Assembly (NCBI RefSeq): GCF_018614135.1
Contig: NZ_JAGGOW010000152.1
Span: forward strand, 1 to 64,000
DNA from: Streptomyces sp. ISL-66
GTDB taxonomy: Bacteria > Actinomycetota > Actinomycetes > Streptomycetales > Streptomycetaceae
Length of the DNA: 64,000 nt
Direction: 5' to 3'
Positions 54,537-62,083 of this stretch are shown in pieces. The notes below the pieces were generated by a model, which did no database searches, was not told the DNA's origin, and was given only the letters and a program-made list of their open reading frames with translations. How positions within the stretch are numbered: the stretch's first letter is position 1; each line of letters starts with the position of its first letter. Both the position numbers and the translations under genes were made by a program.

Positions 54537-55904
54537 ATGAAGACCTACGGTGCGGTTTCCCCCGCCCCTCAACGAACACACCGCTGGTGGTCCCGGTTGG
54601 CCGCCGTGGTGGCGGCGACCCTCGCGATCGGCATGCTCGTCGCGGTGAAGCCGACGCCCGCCGAGGCGGCGACGGTGGACACCAACGCCTGGTACGTCCT
54701 GGTCAACCGCAACAGCGGCAAGGCGCTGGACGTCCGTGACGGGTCCACCGCCGACGGCGCGCGGGTCATCCAGTGGACGCGCGGCGACGGAGCCAACCAG
54801 CAGTGGCAGTTCGTGGACTCCGGCGGCGGCTTCTACAGGCTCAAGGCCCGGCATTCGGGCAAGGTTCTCGACGTGGCCGGCGCCTCGACCACCGACGGCG
54901 CCGCGATCGCGCAGTGGGCCGACGGCAACGGGGCCAACCAGCAGTTCCGCCTGGCCGACTCCGACGCAGGCCACGTACGGCTGATCAACCGCAACAGCGG
55001 CAAGGCCGTGGAGGTGCAGGGCGCCGCCACCGCCAACGGCGGAAACATCGTCCAGTACACCGACTGGGGCGGCGCCAACCAGCAATGGCAGATGATCAAG
55101 CTGTCGTCCGGCGGCGGCGGATGCGGCAGCGCCCCGACTCTGTCGAGCGGTACGCACACGATTCAGAGCGGCGGCAAGAGCCGCAGCTTCATCCTCAGAG
55201 TTCCCGCCAACTACGACAACGGCCACCCCTACCGGCTGATCTTCGCGTTCCACTGGCGGGGCGGAACCGCCGGCGAGGTCGCCTCGGGCGGAACGAGCGG
55301 GACCGCCTGGTCCTACTACGGCCAACAGGAACAGTCGAACAACAGCGCGATCCTCGTCGCTCCCCAGGGCCTCGGCAACGGCTGGGCCAATTCGGGTGGT
55401 GAGGACATCACCTTCGTCGACGACATGATCCGGCGCATCGAAGGCGGCCTCTGCGTCAACACGGCGCAGCGTTTCGCCACGGGTTTCAGCTGGGGCGGCG
55501 GTATGAGCTACGCACTCGCATGTAGCCGGGCGAACGTCTTCAGAGCCGTCGCGGTCATCTCCGGCGGCCAGATCAGCGGGTGCAGCGGCGGAACCCAGCC
55601 CATCGCCTATTTCGGAATCCACGGCGTCGGCGACTCCGTCCTCGACATCGCGCAAGGACGGTCCCTGCGCGACAGGTTCGTCAGCAACAACGGCTGCACT
55701 TCCCAGAGCCCGCGCGAGCCCGCGCCGGGCAGCCGGACGCACATCACCACCACCTACTCGGGCTGCCGTGCCGGGTACCCGGTCCAATGGGCGGCGTTCG
55801 ACGGAGGCCACATGCCCGGTCCGGTCGACGGCTCCTCCAACGAGAGCGGCGTCACCACCTGGACGAAGGGAGAGATCTGGCGGTTCTTCGCACAGTTCCA
55901 GTGA
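54537..55904 (+). CDS. secreted CE1-type esterase (feruloyl/acetyl-xylan esterase, PHB-depolymerase-like) with N-terminal CBM13
   Basis: A 455-residue secreted protein. After a signal peptide (about 1-43) comes a ricin-B domain of three repeats (about 44-180) and then an alpha/beta hydrolase of the CE1/LpqC group (about 195-455): RLIFAFHWRGGTAGE, the nucleophile Ser in ATGFSWGGGMSY, a later Asp/His pair (HGVGDSVLDIAQG; AFDGGHMPGP). It probably removes ferulate or acetate from arabinoxylan so that xylanases can act. The ricin-B domain is strikingly similar to that of the GH62 enzyme 18 kb away. Last gene of the cellulase-xylanase operon; gap to GH10 26 bases. Confidence 0.92.
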   Translation: MKTYGAVSPAPQRTHRWWSRLAAVVAATLAIGMLVAVKPTPAEAATVDTNAWYVLVNRNSGKALDVRDGSTADGARVIQWTRGDGANQQWQFVDSGGGFYRLKARHSGKVLDVAGASTTDGAAIAQWADGNGANQQFRLADSDAGHVRLINRNSGKAVEVQGAATANGGNIVQYTDWGGANQQWQMIKLSSGGGGCGSAPTLSSGTHTIQSGGKSRSFILRVPANYDNGHPYRLIFAFHWRGGTAGEVASGGTSGTAWSYYGQQEQSNNSAILVAPQGLGNGWANSGGEDITFVDDMIRRIEGGLCVNTAQRFATGFSWGGGMSYALACSRANVFRAVAVISGGQISGCSGGTQPIAYFGIHGVGDSVLDIAQGRSLRDRFVSNNGCTSQSPREPAPGSRTHITTTYSGCRAGYPVQWAAFDGGHMPGPVDGSSNESGVTTWTKGEIWRFFAQFQ

Positions 55905-55943
55905 CACGTCCGCACCATGGAGTGGAGCCAGGGTGATGCCGGG

Positions 55944-55970
55944 GTGGAGCCAGGATGATCCTGGCTCCAC
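55944..55970. terminator. terminator between CE1 and GH2 genes
   Basis: GTGGAGCCAGG-ATGAT-CCTGGCTCCAC, 11-base stem. A nearby second copy of the left arm (55919-55932) can pair with the same right arm, so two alternative hairpins are possible. The two flanking genes converge here. Confidence 0.8.
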
Positions 55971-55986
55971 TCCGTCGACGTCCGTC

Positions 55987-58900
55987 TCAGCGCGAAGGCT
56001 GCCGCAGGGGGGTCAGAATGAACCCGAAGTCCGCCGGCGCGAGTTCGAGCCGGTGCTGGGGCAGGACACCGGGTCCCACGGCGGCGGTGCCGAGGCCCTG
56101 GACGGCATGGTCGGTGTGGAGGTGGATCACCGGGCCCGGGACGAGATCGCTGTCGTGTCGTGCGGCGTCGAGCTGCTGGTCGGTCCAGCGGCGCGCGGCG
56201 AAATGGAACGGCTCTTCGCCCACGACGCGCAGTCCCCTCCCTGCTCCGTCGGTGAAGGTGGCCCAGCGGGTGTCCGCCCGGTTGCCGTTCTCCTGGGGGC
56301 GCACGTACGGCGTCTGGAGCTCGTCCACGCTCGCGCGGAACCGTCCGACGCGAACCGCCTGGCGCGAGTCGGGGTAGGCCTCGCCCGGCCCGGTGCCGAA
56401 CCACTCCACCTGGGACCGGTCGGCGGGAAGCTCCCAGTCGAGTCCGATGCGGGCCAGTGAGCGGGACCTGTTCCTGCGGACCAGCTCTCGGTATTCCTCC
56501 GGCGGGAGTGCCGGGTCCACCATGGGGTCCGGGAAGTCGTCGCCTCGCTCCGGCCAGTGGCCGACGGGCTCGGCATGCACCCGCAGGCGCAGGCTGTCCC
56601 CGTCGCTGTCCCAGCGGTAGGTGGTGAGGTAGCCGGAGCTGCCCGCGGCGGCGGCGCTACGGACGACGACGGTCATGCCCTGTGCGTCAGGGGTGACGGA
56701 GACGGTGCGGCGGCGCAGTCGGTCCAGCCCGCGGTCCTTCCAGTAGGCGGCGTCGCGCTGGTGCCAGCCCCGGTCGTTGTCGGTAGGGGCGCGCCACAGG
56801 TTCAGTCGTGGCCCGCGGAGGGGAAGTCCGCCGATGGCGAGCAGGGCTCCGGTGGTCCGGTCGAAGCGGCCGGGGCCGAGCAGGATCTGTTCGCCCTCGC
56901 TGCGGGCCGGGCCCGGCCGGCCGATCGGCCGGCGGCCGCGCGTCGCGGAGAGCCGGAGCTGTCCCCAGGCGACCACGTGGCCTTCGGGGGCCCAGTCGGC
57001 GGGCTTGCCCAGCTCCGCCTGGACGGTGAGCCAGAGCTCGCCTCCGCCGTCCTGCGCGCCCTGTGGGCACCTCGCAGCGGTAGCAGGGGGAGGGTCCAGC
57101 CGGGGCATCGGCAGCCGGCCGTGCTCCCCGGCCGCGAGCTCCGGTGTGGGCAGCACGCCGTGGTCCAGCTGGACCCCGTCGCGGGCCAGCGACCAGGTGA
57201 ACCGCAGATGGGAGAGGTCCAGCACCTCGTAGCGGTTCTCCACCGCGAGGGTGTCCGCCTCCGGGCCGGGGCCGATCCGGACGGGGGCGTTCACCTTCGC
57301 GTACTCCAGGAGACCGGGAGAGGGGGTGCGGTCGGGGAGGACCAGGCCGTCGCAGATGAAGTTGCCGTCGTGCAGGTCCTCGCCGAAGTCGCCGCCGTAG
57401 CCGAAGAACTCGCGCCCCTGGGCGTCGTGGGTACGCAGCCCCTGGTCCATCCACTCCCAGACGTAGCCGCCCTGGACCCGCGGGTACTCGTCGCACAGCC
57501 GCAGGTATTCGGCGAACCCGCCGGGCCCGTTTCCCATGGCGTGGGCGAACTCGGTGAGCAGGAAGGGCTTGCGGTTGCGCGGGTCGTCCGCCGGGTCGCC
57601 GGAGCCGGCGCGGGCCGGGTAGGAGACCTCGCCCGGCAGCAGCTGTCCCCGGCCGATCCGGGCGACGGCGGCGGGCGGCCGGTACATCTCGCCGTGGACG
57701 TCGGTGTACTCGCCGAGCCGGTCGCCCTCGTAGTGGATCGGGCGGGACGGGTCGCGCCGGCGAACCCACTCGGACATGGCCCGGAGGTTGCGGCCGTCGC
57801 CGGCCTCGTTGCCGAGCGACCACAGAATGACGCTCGGGTGGTTCTTGTCCCGTTCCACGGTCCGCTCGATGCGGTCCAGGTAGGCGTCGTGCCAGCGGGG
57901 GTCGTCGGAGGGGTTGCGCTGCCAGCGCTCCGGGTCGGCGTGCTCGAAGCCGTGGGTCTCGAGGTCGCATTCGGCCATGACCCACAGGCCGAGCTCGTCG
58001 CACAGGTCGAGGAACGCGGGGTGCGGCGGGTAGTGCGCGGTGCGCACGGCGTTGATGTTGTGCCGCTTCATCAACTCCACGTCGCGGCGCATGGCTTCGA
58101 GTGAGAGCGCACGGCCGTGATCGGGGTCGAACTCGTGCCGGTTCACGCCGCGCAGCACCACCCGGCGGCCGTTGACCCGGAGCACCCCGGCCTCGTCGAT
58201 GGTCGTGCTGCGGAACCCGACCCGGATCCGGACCCGCTCGCTGCCGGTGGCCAGGTACACCTCGTAGAGCTGCGGATCCTCCGCACTCCAGGGCCGTACC
58301 GCCGCGAAGGCGAACTCGGTCCCGGCCGGCCGGTCGTGGATTGCGAGGGCCGGGATGTCGATCCGCACCGGGGCGTCCGCGTCGGCCTCCACTCGGAGCC
58401 GGCCCGCGCCGGTGTCCGGGTCGTAGTCGGCGTGCACGAAGACGTCCCGGATGCCGCCCGCGGGACGGGCCAGCAGGGACACGTCGCGGAAGATGCCCGA
58501 CAGGCGCCAGGTGTCCTGGTCCTCGAGGTAGGTGCCCGCGGAGAACTGGTGCACCCGGACCGCCAGCACGTTGCGGCCGGGCCGCAGCACCTCGGTCACG
58601 TCCCACTCGGTCGGCAGGCGACTGCCGTAAGTGACGCCCAGGTCACGCCCGTTGAGCCAGACCCGGGCGCAGGAGTCCACGCCCTCGAAGCGCAGCACGG
58701 CCGGCGTGCCCGCCCAGGTGGCGGGCAGGTCGAAGGTCCGGCGGTAGTCCCCGGTCTCGTTCTCGTCCGGGACGAAGGGCGGGTCGACCGGTATGGGGTA
58801 GGCGATGTTGACGTAGATGGGACGGCCATGGCCGTGCAGTTGCCAGTGCGAGGGGACGCGAAGGGCGTCCCAGGAGCCGTCGTCGAAGTCCGGGGCCTCG

Positions 58901-59049
58901 AATCCGTCCGGTTCCGGGCGCAGGGTGGGCGAGAACCGGAACGCCCAGTCCCCGTTGAGGTCGATTCTGGGTGCGTCGGAGTCCAGGGCCGCACGCGGAG
59001 CCGCCCTGCCGCGGCCGGGTGCGTAGTCCTCGAAATAGCGTGCGGCCAT
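55987..59049 (-). CDS. lacZ: GH2 beta-galactosidase (LacZ-type)
   Basis: A 1020-residue protein of normal LacZ length with the five-domain order: sugar-binding jelly roll (IDLNGDWAFRFSP, PSHWQLHGHGRPIYVN), Ig-like, TIM barrel with RHEFDPDHGRALS, acid/base Glu in ILWSLGNEAGDGRN and nucleophile Glu in FLLTEFAHAMGNGPGG, a second Ig domain, and the C-terminal Bgal small chain (VNAPVRIGPGPEADTL; WRAPTDNDRGW; GTGPGEAYPDSR). No signal peptide, so it acts on imported galactosides or arabinosides. GGAGGA lies about 7 bases before the ATG at 59049. It follows the GH127 gene by 70 bases on the same strand and likely shares its promoter. Confidence 0.93.
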   Translation of the reverse strand: MAARYFEDYAPGRGRAAPRAALDSDAPRIDLNGDWAFRFSPTLRPEPDGFEAPDFDDGSWDALRVPSHWQLHGHGRPIYVNIAYPIPVDPPFVPDENETGDYRRTFDLPATWAGTPAVLRFEGVDSCARVWLNGRDLGVTYGSRLPTEWDVTEVLRPGRNVLAVRVHQFSAGTYLEDQDTWRLSGIFRDVSLLARPAGGIRDVFVHADYDPDTGAGRLRVEADADAPVRIDIPALAIHDRPAGTEFAFAAVRPWSAEDPQLYEVYLATGSERVRIRVGFRSTTIDEAGVLRVNGRRVVLRGVNRHEFDPDHGRALSLEAMRRDVELMKRHNINAVRTAHYPPHPAFLDLCDELGLWVMAECDLETHGFEHADPERWQRNPSDDPRWHDAYLDRIERTVERDKNHPSVILWSLGNEAGDGRNLRAMSEWVRRRDPSRPIHYEGDRLGEYTDVHGEMYRPPAAVARIGRGQLLPGEVSYPARAGSGDPADDPRNRKPFLLTEFAHAMGNGPGGFAEYLRLCDEYPRVQGGYVWEWMDQGLRTHDAQGREFFGYGGDFGEDLHDGNFICDGLVLPDRTPSPGLLEYAKVNAPVRIGPGPEADTLAVENRYEVLDLSHLRFTWSLARDGVQLDHGVLPTPELAAGEHGRLPMPRLDPPPATAARCPQGAQDGGGELWLTVQAELGKPADWAPEGHVVAWGQLRLSATRGRRPIGRPGPARSEGEQILLGPGRFDRTTGALLAIGGLPLRGPRLNLWRAPTDNDRGWHQRDAAYWKDRGLDRLRRRTVSVTPDAQGMTVVVRSAAAAGSSGYLTTYRWDSDGDSLRLRVHAEPVGHWPERGDDFPDPMVDPALPPEEYRELVRRNRSRSLARIGLDWELPADRSQVEWFGTGPGEAYPDSRQAVRVGRFRASVDELQTPYVRPQENGNRADTRWATFTDGAGRGLRVVGEEPFHFAARRWTDQQLDAARHDSDLVPGPVIHLHTDHAVQGLGTAAVGPGVLPQHRLELAPADFGFILTPLRQPSR

Positions 59050-59119
59050 GCGGAATCCTCCGGCGGTCGTAGGTGGTGCGCGCGATCGGCCCGTGGCGGC
59101 CGAGGGGCTCGGGGCCGGG

Positions 59120-61843
59120 TCAGATGAATCGCCACAGGTGGTCGTTGGTGCCGTTGTCGTCCCAGAGGACGGCCTGGGCTCCCTGGGCGGTGGAGGCGCC
59201 GGAGACACCGAGGACACGGCCGCTGTTGGCGCACTGGATCCTGAAGGTGTCACCGCCGCCGTGGCGCAGGCGCCACCGGTGGTCGGGGGTGCCGTTGTCC
59301 GCCCACTGGACGATCCGGGCGCCGTTGGCGGTGCCGCCGTTCTCCACGGCGAGGACCTTGCCGCTGTGGGAATTGCGCAGGCGCAGGTAGCCGCCGGTGT
59401 CGACGACGGCCGTCCAGAGATGGTCGGCGGTGCCGCTGTCGTCCCACTGGATGGCGAGGCCGCCGTCGGCGGTGGACATGTCCTTCACGCCGAGGACCCG
59501 CCCGCTGGCGACGTTCTGGATGCGCCTTGCGCCGTCGGGGACGAACTGCCACTGGCCGGCGGGGGCGCCGGCGTCGGGTACCTGTACGGCTGCGGCGCCC
59601 TTGGCGGTGGAGCCGTCCGCGATGCCGAGCAGCTTGCCGGTATGGACGTTCCGAAGCTTGTGGTAGCCGTTGCCGGCGTCGACGACGGTCCACCGGTGGT
59701 CGGCGGTGCCGGTGTCGGCCCACTGGAGGATCGGGGCGTTGTCGGCGGTGGACATGTCCTGCACGCCGAGGACCTTGCCGCTGTGGAGGTTGCGCAGCCG
59801 CAGTGCGGTGCCGTCGACGACGGGGAGCCAATTGTGGTCGGCGGTGCCGGAGTCGGTCCACTGCAGAGCGGGGGCCCCGTCGGCGGTGGACATGTCCCGG
59901 ATCCCGAGGACGAGTCCGCTGGCGGCGTTGACGAGACGGAAGCCGGGACTGTCGGTCCGCCAGTACACGGTGTAGTTGAAGCCCTGGGCGTCGTGGAACG
60001 GGCCGAGGTCGACCGTCGTTCCGTTGGCGGTGGCGGTGAAGGCGAGGGCGGTGCTGCTGGTGCGGGTGATCGAGGAGGGGTCCAGGGCAGGGAGGGAGGA
60101 CAGTGTGGTGCTGCCGTAGTTGCCGGCGAGGACGGCAGGGCCGTAGGTGATCGCCGCGACCTCGGGGTTGTCGTTGGCGGTCTGGAGGGCCACACGCATG
60201 GGGAGCTTCACGGTGACGGTGTCGCCGGAGGCCCAGGGCCGGGTGAGGATGGCGTAGGTGCCCGGGTTGGCCGTGATGCTCTGGACGACGCCGTTGACGC
60301 TGATGGTGGCGCCCGAGGTCCATCCGGGGATGCGCACGCGCATCGACCAGGTCCCGCCGACGCTGCCGGTGACCTTGAGCGTCGTGGTGTCGCCGGCCGG
60401 GTAGGAGGTGGTCTGGGTGACGGTGATGCCCCGCTGGGTCCAGTTCAGGACGGAGGGGAGGAACAGGTTCACCGTGAGGGTGGTGCCGTCGTGGAAGTAG
60501 ATGGAGTCCATCAGCTTGGTGTTGGACTCGACGCCCGTTCCCTGGCAGCACCAGAAGGTGCCGTAGTCGGTGCTCCAGGTGCCGCCGCCCCAAGCCGGGC
60601 CCACGCCGCGGCGGCCGCCCGGGTTGAGGGGCGTGAAGTAGGTGACGTGTCCGTGCGGGTCGGCCGGGTTCTGGGCGCCGATGACATGGTTGAGCAGCGC
60701 CTTCTCGTAGAAGTCGAAGTACGCCGCCCGGCCGGGGTCCAACTGCCAAAGTTCCCGGGTCAGTTTGAGCATGTTGTAGGAGTTGCAGAGCTCGCAGGTG
60801 TCGCGGACGAGGTAGCCGGAGATGGCGTTCTGGGCCCGGAAGTGTTCCGCCTGGCTGTTGCCGCCGATGGCGTAGGTGTGCGAGGTGGTGCAGATCGTCC
60901 ATGCGTTGGCGGCGATGTCGCGGTAGCGGGTCGTCCCGGTGGCCTTGTACTCGCGGACGGCTCCGATCCACTTGGGTACCTGCGTGTTGGCGTGCAGGCC
61001 GCCCAACTGGTCCAGGTTCGCGGCGAGGGGGTCGAAGACCGCGGCATGGTCGAACCGCTGGGCGGCCGTCAGCCAGCGCGCGTCGCCGGTCTGTTGGTAC
61101 AGGTCGGCCAGCACCTCGTTCATGCCGCCGAACTCGACGCCCATCAACGACTGCATCTGGCTGCGGCTGAGCGCTGCGGTGCGGCGGTCGACCCAGCCGG
61201 CGAGCGCGAGGAGCACGTCCCGGGCCTGCGTGTTGCCCATGAGGCGCCACACGTCGAGCAGACCGGCCATGGTCTTGTGGATGCAGTAGTACGGGACGTT
61301 GCCGTTGGTCAGCGTGCCCGCTTCGAGGCTGGCGAAGTCGCTCTCGGGGAAGCCCGAGAGATACCCGGCGGAGAAGCCCGCGGTGGAGTTGTTGGCCTGG
61401 CACTTGGCGAGTTCGGCCACCATCCGGTCGGCCTTGTCGCGGCAGGTGGTGTCCCCGAGTGCGGCGTAGGCCTGGGCCCACGCCGTGAGGAAGTGGCCCT
61501 GCACGTGGGTCCGGAAAGGGAACGCCGGGTCGTCCCAGCCTCCGGTCGGGGCCGCGGCGTTGGTGGAGAGCCGGTGGTTGGCGCGGAAGTTGTACAGCAG
61601 GCGGTCGACGTCGACGAAGCGGAGGTAGGCCAGGGTGCGGTTCTGGTTGTCGAGCCACCGGCTGCTGGTGAGCCGGACCTGACCCAGGTCGAACGGGAAC
61701 GTCGAGACTCCGACGTCGGACCTGAGCGGGGACGTCTCCGCCGCGGCGGAGGCGAAGCCGAGGACGGGGCCGGCAGCCGCGGCCACGGCCGCGACGCCGG
61801 TCGCCTTGATCACGGCGCGGCGGCTGAAGAGGTGAGCCGACAT
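59120..61843 (-). CDS. secreted GH127 (beta-L-arabinofuranosidase-type) hydrolase with two C-terminal ricin-type domains
   Basis: A 907-residue protein with a Tat signal (SRRAVIKATGVAAVAAAAG). The GH127 domain (about 45-620) includes the catalytic zinc-Cys region CELCNSYNMLKLTRELW and FWCCQGTGVESN. The C-terminal 280 residues are six ricin-B-like repeats (GLVLGIRDMS, GKVLGVQDMS, GKLLGIADGS, GRVLGVKDMS, GKVLAVENGG, GRVLGVSGAS), two CBM13-type trefoils. Secreted multi-CBM GH127 proteins are thought to remove beta-linked arabinose from plant glycoproteins or arabinans. The ATG at 61843 has GGAG 8 bases upstream; a LacI-type operator lies in its promoter. Confidence 0.93.
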   Translation of the reverse strand: MSAHLFSRRAVIKATGVAAVAAAAGPVLGFASAAAETSPLRSDVGVSTFPFDLGQVRLTSSRWLDNQNRTLAYLRFVDVDRLLYNFRANHRLSTNAAAPTGGWDDPAFPFRTHVQGHFLTAWAQAYAALGDTTCRDKADRMVAELAKCQANNSTAGFSAGYLSGFPESDFASLEAGTLTNGNVPYYCIHKTMAGLLDVWRLMGNTQARDVLLALAGWVDRRTAALSRSQMQSLMGVEFGGMNEVLADLYQQTGDARWLTAAQRFDHAAVFDPLAANLDQLGGLHANTQVPKWIGAVREYKATGTTRYRDIAANAWTICTTSHTYAIGGNSQAEHFRAQNAISGYLVRDTCELCNSYNMLKLTRELWQLDPGRAAYFDFYEKALLNHVIGAQNPADPHGHVTYFTPLNPGGRRGVGPAWGGGTWSTDYGTFWCCQGTGVESNTKLMDSIYFHDGTTLTVNLFLPSVLNWTQRGITVTQTTSYPAGDTTTLKVTGSVGGTWSMRVRIPGWTSGATISVNGVVQSITANPGTYAILTRPWASGDTVTVKLPMRVALQTANDNPEVAAITYGPAVLAGNYGSTTLSSLPALDPSSITRTSSTALAFTATANGTTVDLGPFHDAQGFNYTVYWRTDSPGFRLVNAASGLVLGIRDMSTADGAPALQWTDSGTADHNWLPVVDGTALRLRNLHSGKVLGVQDMSTADNAPILQWADTGTADHRWTVVDAGNGYHKLRNVHTGKLLGIADGSTAKGAAAVQVPDAGAPAGQWQFVPDGARRIQNVASGRVLGVKDMSTADGGLAIQWDDSGTADHLWTAVVDTGGYLRLRNSHSGKVLAVENGGTANGARIVQWADNGTPDHRWRLRHGGGDTFRIQCANSGRVLGVSGASTAQGAQAVLWDDNGTNDHLWRFI

Positions 61844-61910
61844 GGGGGAACTCCATGGTCCGTTGGGGGCACGCGTCGCCGGCCCGGGGCTCGGGGTGGC
61901 GCCCGCCCGC

Positions 61911-61941
61911 TGAGTGTTAACGCTCACAATTGGCGTGTCAA
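61911..61941 (-). promoter_or_regulatory. lac-like promoter-operator of the GH127-GH2 operon
   Basis: Minus strand TTGACA (61941-61936), then TTGTGAGCGTTAACACTCA (about 61929-61911) occupying the spacer and the -10 (AACACT after 17 bases). The operator shares TGTTAACGCT(A/C)ACA with the palindrome inside GH30. A LacI-family regulator is expected to compete with RNA polymerase here. Confidence 0.6.
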
Positions 61942-62083
61942 TACATTCGTCTCGGTCGCTCCATGTCCCTCGCCTGATACGAACCGTGACCGGGGCGCGC
62001 ACCGGACGGAGCGGATCTAGGCTGGAAGCAGCCGCGGGAAACCGGTCCTGGCTAGCACCGCTGTCCGGACGGAGGCGTGGCGC

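Noticed and set aside
59048..62020. A 990-residue open frame antisense to the GH127 gene
   Set aside because: It is a GC-rich shadow of the ricin-repeat coding strand; it is Val/Gly/Glu-repetitive, lacks a ribosome site and has no recognisable domain, while the GH127 reading has clear catalytic motifs.
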